Origin: Rhizobium sp. ICMP 5592 | Lineage (GTDB): Bacteria; Pseudomonadota; Alphaproteobacteria; Rhizobiales; Rhizobiaceae | Assembly: GCF_009498525.1 (NCBI RefSeq) | Contig: NZ_QSNT01000005.1 | Coordinates: 126,718 to 190,717 of the forward strand | Reading direction: 5' to 3' | Length of the DNA stretch: 64,000 bases | In this document: positions 8,169-17,709 of the stretch, in pieces | Position numbering within the stretch: the first letter of the stretch is position 1 | Layout: each line of letters starts with the position of its first letter | The notes under the pieces: model-generated | Told to the model about the DNA's origin: nothing | What the model saw: only the letters and a program-made list of their open reading frames with translations | Databases searched by the model: none | Program-made: the position numbers and the translations under genes

Positions 8169-9668
8169 TTAGCCGAACTGCTGCCAGATGGTCTTGTAGT
8201 CACAATATTTGTCGATCGCGTGCACCGAGCGGTCACGGCCGAAACCAGATTGCTTGAAGCCGCCAAAGGGTGTGGCGAAATTCGACATGTCATAGGTGTT
8301 GATCCACACCGTACCCGCATGGAGCGCCTCGGAAAAGCGATGGGCGCGGTCCATATCCCTGGTGAAGACCGCGCCGGCGAGGCCGTAGATCGTGTCGTTG
8401 GCGATCCTCAGGGCCTCCTCCTCCGCGTCGAAGGGGATGGCGGCGAGCACCGGCCCGAAAATCTCCTGCCGCGCCAGGCTCATATCATTGGTCATGTCGA
8501 CGAAGACGCCGGGCGAAACATAATAGCCGCCGGTTTCGCTGAGAACCCGTTCGGCGCCGAAGACACGCCGCGCGCCCTCCTTTTCGCCCGCGGCAATCAT
8601 CGAAAGCACCTTGTTCATGTGCTCCTCCTCGATCAGCGCACCGATCTGGGCGGCCGGGTCGAGCGGATGCTTCAGCGCAATGTCGGATCGCGTCACCGCC
8701 TCGATCTTGGCGATGAGTGTCTCCTGCACGGAGCGCTGCACGATCAGCCGCGTCGAGGCATGGCAGGTCTCGCCGGAATTGTAGAAGCAGCCCCAGGCGA
8801 CGGCACTCGCGGCCGCATCGAGATCCGCGTCTTCGAAGACGACCAATGGCGACTTGCCGCCAAGCTCCAGCGCAACGCGCTTGACATTCGATTGAGCCGC
8901 ATAGCCCATGATAAGCTTGCCGACCTCAGTCGAGCCCGTGAAGGCGATCATGTCGACATCCATGTGCAGCGCCAGCGGCTTGCCGGTCTCCTCGCCATAA
9001 CCGGTGACGACGTTGAGGACACCGGCAGGCAGGCCCGCTTCGAAGCCGAGTTCGGCCAGGCGGATTGCCGAGAGCGAGGACTGCTCCGCCGGCTTCAGCA
9101 CCACGGAATTGCCGGCGGCGATTGCCGGGCCGAGCTTCCAGGCATCGATGATCATCGGATAGTTCCAGGGTGTGATCGCGCCGATAACGCCGAGCGGCAC
9201 CTTGCGTACGAGAGCGCGCGCATTCGGCCCGGTCGGAGCGATCTCGTCATAGATCTTGTCGATCATCTCACCGTAGAACTGAATGCCGTCGGCGCAGAGC
9301 CGGACATCGACAGTGAGCGACGCCATGACCGGCTTGCCGACATCCAGCGTCTCCAGCATGGCGAGCTCCTCGCCATGGGTGCGGATGAGCTCGGCCCATT
9401 TCAGCATGATCCTCTTCTTTTCCAACGGCTCCTTCTTGCGCCAGACACCGCTTTCGAAGGCGGCGCGGGCGGCTGCGACCGCCGCATCGATATCGGCGGC
9501 ATTGCCCCGCGCCAGCTGAGCGCCGGGCTTGCCGTCCATCGGCCGGATTCGGGTGAAGGTCTCGCCGGAAGAGGAAGCACGATAGGCGCCGTCGATGAAA
9601 TGCCGCCCCTCGAGCTCCAGCCCGGAAAGAACAGTCTCCCAATAGTCGCGCGTATAATCCCTGGTCAT
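8169..9668 (-). CDS. NAD(P)-dependent aldehyde dehydrogenase
   Basis: 499 residues, standard length. The Rossmann cofactor site shows TPWNYP and FTGSTEVG. The general base Glu268 is in ELGGKSP and the catalytic nucleophile Cys302 in SGETCHA, both intact. EIFGPVL and the C-terminal PFGGFKQSGFGRD are also as expected. It oxidises an aldehyde to the acid, and closest by features are betaine or gamma-glutamyl-gamma-aminobutyraldehyde type enzymes. Only one base separates its start from the stop of the upstream alcohol dehydrogenase, and the enolase-superfamily gene follows 21 bases downstream, so the three are one operon. The substrate is probably the product of that alcohol dehydrogenase. Confidence 0.93.
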   Translation of the reverse strand: MTRDYTRDYWETVLSGLELEGRHFIDGAYRASSSGETFTRIRPMDGKPGAQLARGNAADIDAAVAAARAAFESGVWRKKEPLEKKRIMLKWAELIRTHGEELAMLETLDVGKPVMASLTVDVRLCADGIQFYGEMIDKIYDEIAPTGPNARALVRKVPLGVIGAITPWNYPMIIDAWKLGPAIAAGNSVVLKPAEQSSLSAIRLAELGFEAGLPAGVLNVVTGYGEETGKPLALHMDVDMIAFTGSTEVGKLIMGYAAQSNVKRVALELGGKSPLVVFEDADLDAAASAVAWGCFYNSGETCHASTRLIVQRSVQETLIAKIEAVTRSDIALKHPLDPAAQIGALIEEEHMNKVLSMIAAGEKEGARRVFGAERVLSETGGYYVSPGVFVDMTNDMSLARQEIFGPVLAAIPFDAEEEALRIANDTIYGLAGAVFTRDMDRAHRFSEALHAGTVWINTYDMSNFATPFGGFKQSGFGRDRSVHAIDKYCDYKTIWQQFG

Positions 9669-9669
9669 C

Positions 9670-10815
9670 TCAAATTCCTTTCGGCAGCGCCATTATAGCG
9701 GCGGCGAAGCGGTCGATATCGGCATCCGTCACATCGCGGACGGTCGAACGTCGCATCGGCTGGTTTTCCGGCGCGCGCATTTCCCGCGCCAGATCGGTCG
9801 CCTTGAAGGGCTTGAAGGCAGCCGGCAATGCGCGGGCGATGCCGCAGCAATCCATCCAGCCGGAGACGAAGGCGGGAAGTGCGGCGGCACTTTCAAGACC
9901 GCAGGCTTTCGCGGCGGCATTGAGCACATCCGTATCCGACTCAACCAGCCATGGCAGCGTCGCCTCGAAACCGAGTGCCGTCGCCAGCCCGTGATGGACC
10001 GGCGCGAGGCCGGCGAGCGCATGGCTGATATTGTGCGCGATTGCCGTACCGCAATTGTCGATGGCAATGCCGGCGAAGCAGGAGCCGAGCAGCACATCGC
10101 CCCGCGCCCCGAGATTGCCGGGCTCCTTTACCGCCATCTCCAGCGCGCCGGTGATCAGCCGCAGCGCCTGATGCGCGTAGAACTGCGCGCCGCGATGCGT
10201 ATTGCGGTTGGTCGCCGCCTCGAAGGCATGGATGAAGGCGTCGAGGCCACACCAGGCGGTGAGGCTGGCGGGCAGCGTCGTGGTCAAAACGGGATCGAGA
10301 ATGACGAGATCGGCCTTGGTTTCCGGCCCCCAGATCCAGAGCTTCTTGCCCTCCGGACCAGCGAAGATGTTCGTGGCCGAGGTCTCCGAGCCGGTGCCGG
10401 CGGTGGTCGGCACCATGATCTTCTTCAACGGCGTCTTCGGCAACGGATTGACGGCCAGTGCATAGAACATCGGGTCTGCGCCCGAGGCGGCACAGCAGGC
10501 GACGATCTTGGCGATATCCAGGGCCGAACCGCCGCCGACGCCGATCACCATATCCGCGCCCTTGGCTGTCTCCAGCACTGCACGAAGATGCGCGAGCTTC
10601 GGCTCGCCAGCAAAATCCGAGAAGACCTGTGTCGAGATCCCTGCCTCGGCCAGATCGGCCTTGATCCTCTCCGCGAGACCCGATTGCGCCAGAAACGCAT
10701 CGATCACCAGAAGAGTAGCGGTGACCCCATCGAAGGATTTGACCGCGGTGGCAAGACCGGCGAGCGCGCCGTTGCCGAAGCGGATGTCAGGAATGGCGGA
10801 AATGGAGAAAGACAC
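9670..10815 (-). CDS. Iron-containing alcohol dehydrogenase
   Basis: 381 residues of the group III metal-dependent alcohol dehydrogenase family. GVGGGSALDIAK is the NAD-binding glycine-rich loop, and PTTAGTGSETS is a family signature. The metal-ligand region contains GLDAFIHAFEA and IAHNISHALAG...HHGLATAL, with the expected Asp and His residues. It interconverts an alcohol and an aldehyde or ketone in the cytosol. It is the first gene of the three-gene operon and lies divergent from the LysR regulator at 10931, which presumably controls it. Confidence 0.93.
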   Translation of the reverse strand: MSFSISAIPDIRFGNGALAGLATAVKSFDGVTATLLVIDAFLAQSGLAERIKADLAEAGISTQVFSDFAGEPKLAHLRAVLETAKGADMVIGVGGGSALDIAKIVACCAASGADPMFYALAVNPLPKTPLKKIMVPTTAGTGSETSATNIFAGPEGKKLWIWGPETKADLVILDPVLTTTLPASLTAWCGLDAFIHAFEAATNRNTHRGAQFYAHQALRLITGALEMAVKEPGNLGARGDVLLGSCFAGIAIDNCGTAIAHNISHALAGLAPVHHGLATALGFEATLPWLVESDTDVLNAAAKACGLESAAALPAFVSGWMDCCGIARALPAAFKPFKATDLAREMRAPENQPMRRSTVRDVTDADIDRFAAAIMALPKGI

Positions 10816-10896
10816 GGCAGATCACCCAGGAAAATGCGGTCGATTACGCTGTCCTCATCCTGCATCACAATTTCAGCTCTTCAAATCCGGGCATTT

Positions 10897-10911
10897 ATCA
10901 GGGATATTGAT
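10897..10911. promoter_or_regulatory. LysR-type T-N11-A binding site candidate
   Basis: ATCA (10897-10900) and TGAT (10908-10911) form a dyad with T10898 and A10910 in the T-N11-A arrangement used by LysR-family regulators. It lies in the 115-base region between the divergent lysR-type gene and the alcohol dehydrogenase operon, 20 bases upstream of the regulator's start. Assignment is inferred from position and pattern. Confidence 0.45.
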
Positions 10912-10930
10912 GATCTGAAGTTATGGAGAG

Positions 10931-11833
10931 ATGATGCTCGAGAAAATACCGCTGGAAGCCTTCCGCGTATTTGATGCCGCGGCCCGGGCAATGAACTTTT
11001 CCCGCGCCGGCCGCGAGCTGAACATCACCCAGGCGGCAGTCAGCCGACGCATCAAGGGGCTTGAGGATCACTTGGCCGCAACCCTCTTCACCCGACGCGG
11101 CCGGAACCTGGCGCTAACGCCGGAGGGCGAGCGGCTGTTTCAGCGCGTGCGGGCAACGCTGGAATATCTGGAAGAAAGCTTGGAGCCTTTCCGCGCCGGC
11201 ACCGGCGAAATCATTTCCATCGCCGCCAGCGGTTCGATCTCGCATCTCTGGCTCGGGCAGAGGCTCCGGGATTTCGGCAAGGAGAGCCCCGGCATTTCCG
11301 TGCGCCTGCTGACCACGGACGTGCACTCCGAGCTGGCGTCGGAGACCAACGATCTCATCATCATCTACTCCACCGGCGAACATCCGCGCTGGAACCTGAC
11401 GCCGTTGATGAAGGAAGTGCTGGTGCCGATCGCTTCTCCGGACTACCTCGCAAGCCGGGGCCTCGATCCGCAGATCCTGACATCGTCCGATATCGCCGGG
11501 CTGGATCTGATCGACTACGAGCGCGCCAATGCTCACTGGATCAGCTTTCGCCAGTGGTTCGGCCGCATCGGCGATCCGTTGAAGGGCAAGCTGCCGCGAC
11601 CACGGCTATCCTTCTCCACCTATATCATGGCGGTCGAAGCCGCCTTGCGTGGCGAGGGCATCGCGCTCGGCAGCCTCGGGCTCATAGAAGACTATCTGCG
11701 CTCCGGCGCGCTGGTCACGATCGGCAAGGACCAGGTCGAAAGCGGCTTCGGCTACTATCTCGGCGCACCACGCTTCCGCACCCTCTCCCCCGAGGCCGGA
11801 CAATTGCACCGCCACCTGTTGGCAAGCCAATAG
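10931..11833 (+). CDS. LysR-family transcriptional regulator (GcvA-like)
   Basis: 300 residues. The N-terminal winged helix-turn-helix (residues about 5-65) shows AFRVFDAAARAMNFSRAGRELNITQAAVS-type sequence, broken here for brevity; IPLEAFRVFDAA and LNITQAAVSRRI are the clearest parts. The remainder is the periplasmic-binding-protein-like effector domain. The N-terminus resembles the GcvA/AmpR subgroup. Two adjacent ATGs (10931, 10934) follow GGAG at 10925-10928. It is divergent from the three-gene dehydrogenase operon, the normal position of a LysR regulator relative to its target. The effector is unknown, probably a substrate or product of that pathway. Confidence 0.92.
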   Translation: MMLEKIPLEAFRVFDAAARAMNFSRAGRELNITQAAVSRRIKGLEDHLAATLFTRRGRNLALTPEGERLFQRVRATLEYLEESLEPFRAGTGEIISIAASGSISHLWLGQRLRDFGKESPGISVRLLTTDVHSELASETNDLIIIYSTGEHPRWNLTPLMKEVLVPIASPDYLASRGLDPQILTSSDIAGLDLIDYERANAHWISFRQWFGRIGDPLKGKLPRPRLSFSTYIMAVEAALRGEGIALGSLGLIEDYLRSGALVTIGKDQVESGFGYYLGAPRFRTLSPEAGQLHRHLLASQ

Positions 11834-11895
11834 AGTAATTGCAGGAAAAGTGTGCCGCGGTTTTCCGCCCGGAATTGCGTAAAAACAAAGGGGTA

Positions 11896-11932
11896 GAGTG
11901 TTTCCGCGCTTCAGTGAAGCGTTGAAACGCTC
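11896..11932. repeat. Rhizobial intergenic palindromic repeat
   Basis: GAGTGTTTC (11896-11904) pairs with GAAACGCTC (11924-11932) and CGCTTCA (11907-11913) pairs with TGAAGCG (11915-11921), giving a long hairpin. It follows GCGTAAAAACAAAGGGGTAG, a sequence I recognise as recurrent beside such hairpins in Rhizobium intergenic regions. It may be a RIME-like mosaic element; it may also terminate the LysR transcript. Confidence 0.55.
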
Positions 11933-11950
11933 CAGCTTCGACGGCATAAC

Positions 11951-11978
11951 AAAAAAAGCGGCCGGGAAAGGCCGCTTT
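11951..11978 (-). terminator. Intrinsic terminator of the atp operon
   Basis: AAAGCGGCC (11955-11963) and GGCCGCTTT (11970-11978) form a perfect 9-bp stem with a six-base loop. On the minus strand the stem runs into a T tract (plus-strand A7 at 11951-11957). It lies 30 bases past the atpC stop. Confidence 0.9.
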
Positions 11979-12008
11979 CGTTCGGAACCACCGACTGAAC
12001 TCTAAGGA

Positions 12009-12416
12009 TCAATCCTTCTGGATCGAGCCGCGCAGATGCGAGAGCTCCATGATGAAATGCTCAAGCCGCGACTTGTGCTCGTGATGCTCGGCATCCTCAA
12101 GTTCAGCCTTGGCGGCGTTGATGCGACGCGTCAGCTCGTCGTTGCTGAGGTCCTCGACCGCGATGGCGGACTCGGCCAGCAGCGTGCAGCCGGTCGGCAG
12201 AATGTCGGCGAAACCGCCGAACACGACGTAATCCTGCTTCTTGCCCGAAGCCGAATGCACCTTGACGACGCCCGGCTTGATCGTGGTCATGGTCGGCGCA
12301 TGGTGGGCCATGACGGTCATCTCGCCTTCTGAGGCGGGAATGACGACATCGATAACCTGCTCCGACAGAAGCAGACGCTCCGGAGACACCAGTTCGAAAT
12401 TGAAATTGTCAGCCAT
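12009..12416 (-). CDS. atpC: F1 ATP synthase epsilon subunit
   Basis: 135 residues. The N-terminal beta sandwich shows FELVSPERLLLSEQV and the conserved ASEGEMTVMAHHAPTMTTIKPG region (quoted only as position about 28-49); the C-terminal helical hairpin follows. Epsilon links the catalytic hexamer to the c-ring with gamma and can inhibit ATP hydrolysis. It is the last gene of atpHAGDC, separated from atpD by 75 bases that contain a strong hairpin, and is followed by an intrinsic terminator. Confidence 0.96.
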   Translation of the reverse strand: MADNFNFELVSPERLLLSEQVIDVVIPASEGEMTVMAHHAPTMTTIKPGVVKVHSASGKKQDYVVFGGFADILPTGCTLLAESAIAVEDLSNDELTRRINAAKAELEDAEHHEHKSRLEHFIMELSHLRGSIQKD

Positions 12417-12450
12417 GACCGGTCACTTCTCGATTGTCTTCATTTCAAGG

Positions 12451-12480
12451 CAACGGCGCACGCAAAGCCGCGCGCCGTTG
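12451..12480 (-). other. Stem-loop between atpD and atpC
   Basis: CAACGGCGC (12451-12459) and GCGCCGTTG (12472-12480) form a perfect 9-bp stem with a 12-base loop. No U run follows, so termination is unlikely. It may protect the upstream atpHAGD message or lower atpC expression relative to the other subunits; this is inference. Confidence 0.55.
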
Positions 12481-12491
12481 GATTGGCCTTA

Positions 12492-13922
<1,431 letters not shown>

Positions 13923-13945
13923 AATCTTACCCTCTTTTCCTAACC

Positions 13946-14830
13946 TCAGAGCGCTTCCGCGCCCGAAATGATTTCAATCAATTCCTTGGTGATCTGCGCC
14001 TGGCGCTGGCGGTTGTAGCTCAGCGTCAGTTTGTTGATCATTTCACCGGCATTGCGCGTCGCATTGTCCATCGCGCTCATCTTGGAGCCCATTTCGCCGG
14101 CAACGTTCTCAAGGAGCGCGCGGAAAATCTGAACCGAAATGTTGCGCGGAATCAGGTCCGCGAGGATCGAAGCCGCATCCGGCTCGTATTCGTAAACAGC
14201 GCCCTTATGGGCGGCATCTTCCTCGACAACGGCCGGAGCCGACGCCGGGATAAGCTGCAGTCCCGTCGGAACCTGGCTGATCACCGACTTGAACTCGGAA
14301 TAGAACAGCGTGCAGACGTCGAATTCGCCGGCCTCGAACATCTCGATGATGCGCTTGCCGAGAGCATCGGCATTTTCGAAGCCCACGCGCTTGACGTCGC
14401 GCAGTTCCTTGCGCTCGATGATCAGCGAAGCGAACTCGCGACGCAGAATATCGTAGCCCTTCTTGCCGACGGTGAAGATCTTCACGGTCTTGCCTTCGGC
14501 GAGCAGCTTGCGGACGTGATCGCGGGCAAAACGGGCAATCTGCGAATTGAAGCCGCCGCAAAGGCCGCGTTCAGCCGTGCAGACCACGAGCAGATGCACA
14601 TCGCTCTTGCCGGTGCCGGTCATCAGAAGCGGCGCACCGTCAGCATCGCTGACGGCAGCCGTGATGTTGGCAAGAACGGCGCCCATGCGCTGCGAATAGG
14701 GCCGTGCGGCCTCAGCCGCCTCCTGGGCACGCCGAAGCTTCGCCGCGGCGACCATTTTCATCGCCTTGGTGATCTTCTGCGTCGCCTTGACGGAGGCGAT
14801 CCGGTTTTTCAGATCCTTAAGTGAAGGCAT
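13946..14830 (-). CDS. atpG: F1 ATP synthase gamma subunit
   Basis: 294 residues. The N-terminal coiled coil shows MPSLKDLKNRIASVK and KITKAMKMVAAAKLRRAQ, and the C-terminal helix carries the conserved KMSAMDNATRNAGEMI and NRQRQAQITKELIEI. Gamma is the central rotor shaft of F1. It lies 29 bases after atpA and 23 before atpD in the operon, in the usual order. Confidence 0.97.
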   Translation of the reverse strand: MPSLKDLKNRIASVKATQKITKAMKMVAAAKLRRAQEAAEAARPYSQRMGAVLANITAAVSDADGAPLLMTGTGKSDVHLLVVCTAERGLCGGFNSQIARFARDHVRKLLAEGKTVKIFTVGKKGYDILRREFASLIIERKELRDVKRVGFENADALGKRIIEMFEAGEFDVCTLFYSEFKSVISQVPTGLQLIPASAPAVVEEDAAHKGAVYEYEPDAASILADLIPRNISVQIFRALLENVAGEMGSKMSAMDNATRNAGEMINKLTLSYNRQRQAQITKELIEIISGAEAL

Positions 14831-14859
14831 CCGGTATCCGTCCTAGAAGTGAGGTCCGA

Positions 14860-16389
14860 TCAGGCGAAAGACTTGGCGTAGCTGTCGAGAGCAGCGGTGA
14901 GCTTGCCCTTCGTCGCGTCGCTGATAGCCTTTTCGGTGCGGATCGTATCGAGGAGTTCCTTGCCTTCCGAGCGGAGGTACGAAAGCAGGCCCTGCTCGAA
15001 CTTGCCGATCTGCGGAACCGCGATCTTGTCGAGGTAGCCGTTGACGCCAGCGAAGATCACCGCAACCTGCTCTTCCACCTTCAGCGGCGAGAACTGCGGC
15101 TGCTTCAGAAGTTCGGTCAGGCGAGCACCACGGTTCAGCAGGCGCTGCGTTGCGGCATCGAGGTCCGAACCGAACTGAGCGAAGGCTGCCATTTCACGAT
15201 ACTGGGCGAGTTCGCCCTTGATCGAGCCGGCAACCTGCTTCATCGCCTTGATCTGCGCGGACGAACCGACGCGCGAAACCGACAGACCGACGTTAACGGC
15301 CGGACGAATGCCCTGATAGAAAAGGTCCGTTTCGAGGAAGATCTGACCGTCGGTGATCGAGATCACGTTGGTCGGAATGAAGGCCGAAACGTCGTTGCCC
15401 TGCGTTTCGATGACCGGCAGAGCGGTCAGCGAACCAGCACCCAATTCGTCGTTCATCTTGGCTGCGCGCTCGAGGAGACGCGAATGCAGGTAGAAAACGT
15501 CGCCCGGATAGGCTTCGCGGCCCGGCGGGCGGCGCAGCAGCAGCGACATCTGGCGGTAGGAAACAGCCTGCTTCGACAGATCGTCATAGCCGATCAGGGC
15601 GTGCATGCCGTTGTCGCGGAAATATTCGCCCATGGCGCAACCGGCGAACGGTGCCAGGAACTGCATCGGAGCCGGATCAGACGCCGTTGCGGCGATGATG
15701 ATCGAATACTTCAGTGCGCCGCGCTCTTCGAGCACCTTAACGAACTGAGCAACAGTCGAACGTTTCTGGCCGACGGCGACGTAGACGCAGTACAGCTTTT
15801 CACTGTCCGGGCCAGCCTCGTGGATGGCCTTCTGGTTCAGGATCGTGTCGAGAATGATAGCGGTCTTGCCGGTCTGGCGGTCACCGATGACCAGCTCGCG
15901 CTGGCCACGGCCGACCGGGATCAGCGCGTCGATGGCCTTGAGGCCGGTCGACATCGGCTCATGCACCGACTTGCGCGGAATGATGCCCGGAGCCTTGACG
16001 TCGACGCGCGAACGGCGGGTCGCGTTGATCGGGCCCTTGCCGTCGATCGGATTGCCGAGCGCGTCAACGACGCGACCGAGCAGTTCCGGACCGACCGGAA
16101 CGTCGACGATCGCGCCGGTACGCTTGACGGTGTCGCCTTCCTTGATGTCGCGGTCGGAGCCGAAGATAACCACGCCGACATTGTCGGATTCGAGGTTCAG
16201 GGCCATCCCACGGATGCCGCCGGGGAACTCGACCATTTCGCCGGCCTGGACATTGTCCAGACCGTAGACACGGGCGATACCGTCACCGACGGAAAGAACC
16301 TGGCCGACTTCGGAGACTTCGGCTTCTTGGCCGAAATTTTTAATCTGATCTTTCAGAATTGCGGAAATTTCCGCGGCGCGGATATCCAT
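14860..16389 (-). CDS. atpA: F1 ATP synthase alpha subunit
   Basis: 509 residues. P loop GDRQTGKTA, the alpha-specific signature PAVNVGLSVSRVGSS near residue 364, and a full-length C-terminal helical domain. Alpha forms the non-catalytic nucleotide sites of the hexamer. Its ATG shares one base with the atpH stop (TGATG at 16391-16387), so the two are translationally coupled. Confidence 0.98.
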   Translation of the reverse strand: MDIRAAEISAILKDQIKNFGQEAEVSEVGQVLSVGDGIARVYGLDNVQAGEMVEFPGGIRGMALNLESDNVGVVIFGSDRDIKEGDTVKRTGAIVDVPVGPELLGRVVDALGNPIDGKGPINATRRSRVDVKAPGIIPRKSVHEPMSTGLKAIDALIPVGRGQRELVIGDRQTGKTAIILDTILNQKAIHEAGPDSEKLYCVYVAVGQKRSTVAQFVKVLEERGALKYSIIIAATASDPAPMQFLAPFAGCAMGEYFRDNGMHALIGYDDLSKQAVSYRQMSLLLRRPPGREAYPGDVFYLHSRLLERAAKMNDELGAGSLTALPVIETQGNDVSAFIPTNVISITDGQIFLETDLFYQGIRPAVNVGLSVSRVGSSAQIKAMKQVAGSIKGELAQYREMAAFAQFGSDLDAATQRLLNRGARLTELLKQPQFSPLKVEEQVAVIFAGVNGYLDKIAVPQIGKFEQGLLSYLRSEGKELLDTIRTEKAISDATKGKLTAALDSYAKSFA

Positions 16390-16955
16390 CAGCCGACCTC
16401 TTTCAATGCAAGCTTAAGGGTAGAGAGTTTGGTGCGAAGGGACGTATCGATCTGGCGCGAACCAACCTTGACGATCAGGCCACCAAGGATCGACGGATCA
16501 ACGGTAACGGCAATCGCCACGTCCTTGCCGGTGACGCCCTTCAGCGCCGCCTTCAGTTCATTTTCCTGCGCCTTCGTCAGCGCATGGGCCGAGGTGACCT
16601 CGGCGGAAACTTCGCCGCGATGCTGCGCGGCAATGATGCGGAAAGCCTTGATCATGCCCGGCAGCGCAAAAAGGCGCCGATTGCTGGCCACGACTTTCAG
16701 GAAATTGGTAAAATAAGCGCCGAAGCCTGCCTTGGTCGCCAGCGCCTGAACGGCACCAACCTGCTCTTCCGAAGAAAAGACCGGGCTGGAGACGAAGCGC
16801 TTCAGATCATCGCTGTCATCCAGCATGGCTTGAAACCGATCGAGATCGGCGGTCACGGTCGGAACGGCACCCTCTTCAAGGGCCAGCTCGAACAATGACG
16901 AGGCATATCGCTCTGCAACACCAGAAATATGCTGGGATGTGTCTGCCACGGGCAC
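16389..16955 (-). CDS. atpH: F1 ATP synthase delta subunit
   Basis: 188 residues from the GTG at 16955, chosen because AGGG stands six bases upstream; the TTG at 16973 would add six residues. The N-terminal domain has VAERYASSLFELALEEG and the C-terminal part contains the OSCP/delta signature VDPSILGGLIVKVGSRQIDTS. Delta tethers F1 to the b subunits of the peripheral stalk. It is the first gene of the F1 operon; the F0 genes (atpIBEF) are absent from the window, as expected in alphaproteobacteria, where they form a separate locus. The 262 bases upstream presumably hold the promoter. Confidence 0.95.
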   Translation of the reverse strand: MPVADTSQHISGVAERYASSLFELALEEGAVPTVTADLDRFQAMLDDSDDLKRFVSSPVFSSEEQVGAVQALATKAGFGAYFTNFLKVVASNRRLFALPGMIKAFRIIAAQHRGEVSAEVTSAHALTKAQENELKAALKGVTGKDVAIAVTVDPSILGGLIVKVGSRQIDTSLRTKLSTLKLALKEVG

Positions 16956-17217
16956 AAAATTCCCTGATTTCAACCCAAGAGTTCAGCTTCCGGGGCACGG
17001 AAGCCACATGCTCTTGAATTCGTTTTGATTTCCCCCAGAAATCAACAGGAGCTTCCTCCTGCCGCATCCGAAATTCGGGGTTCGTCTAACATAGGATATT
17101 GAGACTCGCAACACGCGTATTCGCCGAATACGCCATTCGAGTGAATTTATGATGGCAAAAGTTCAGAACCATGGGGATTGTGTGGGTATTAACTGCCGAA
17201 GCATGCCCGATTTTGGC

Positions 17218-17601
17218 TCAAATATAACCAAACCCGTAAAGAAGGGGTAGAGCGGCCAACGCTGCCTGAACAACCAGAAGCAGCAGGTTAAGCCAGACGC
17301 TTCCCCGGTCGGACATGATCGAAAGAATCCGGCCGAAGGCGGCGACCGCAAAGGACGCACCCAGAGCCAGATAGATCATCGGCTGGGCGAGCAATATGGC
17401 GACCGCCCCGAAGCCAAGATAGAAACCGCCAGCCGAGCGCGCCTCGGCATAGGCTTCCGTCCGCCCTTCGCGCACCTGCAGCCGCAGAAAGCGATAGGTG
17501 TAGCCCGGCGCAAACATCACGATAAGACCGATGAAGGCCGTAAACGCCGCCGAGCAATAGGCAAGCCGCTCGCCCAAGTCAGTCGGAAAATAGAACTCCA
17601 T
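17218..17601 (-). CDS. Small integral membrane protein, DUF4345-like
   Basis: 127 residues with four predicted membrane helices: about 15-33 (CSAAFTAFIGLIVMFAPG), 58-80, 82-96 and 105-125. The beginning MEFYFPTDLGERLAY and the YRFLRLQ motif between helices 1 and 2 resemble a rhizobial family that I associate with DUF4345. No catalytic residues are recognisable. It stands alone between priA and atpH on the same strand. Function unknown; the domain name is from memory and not verified. Confidence 0.7.
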   Translation of the reverse strand: MEFYFPTDLGERLAYCSAAFTAFIGLIVMFAPGYTYRFLRLQVREGRTEAYAEARSAGGFYLGFGAVAILLAQPMIYLALGASFAVAAFGRILSIMSDRGSVWLNLLLLVVQAALAALPLLYGFGYI

Positions 17602-17709
17602 CGATCGTCCCCAAATCAGCCCAAATCAAATCAACCATATGAACAGATCGACATATGGCATGATCCGGCGGAACAGGGGAAGACGTGGCGACAACACTGT
17701 GGACAGGAA

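Noticed and set aside
7011..9698. 895-codon open frame on the plus strand
   Set aside because: It lies antisense to the enolase-superfamily and aldehyde dehydrogenase genes, both of which have complete catalytic motifs. Its product is Arg/His/Asp-rich and without domains, as mirror frames of GC-rich genes are.
14821..16716. 631-codon open frame on the plus strand
   Set aside because: Antisense to atpA and atpH; its composition is that of a mirror frame.
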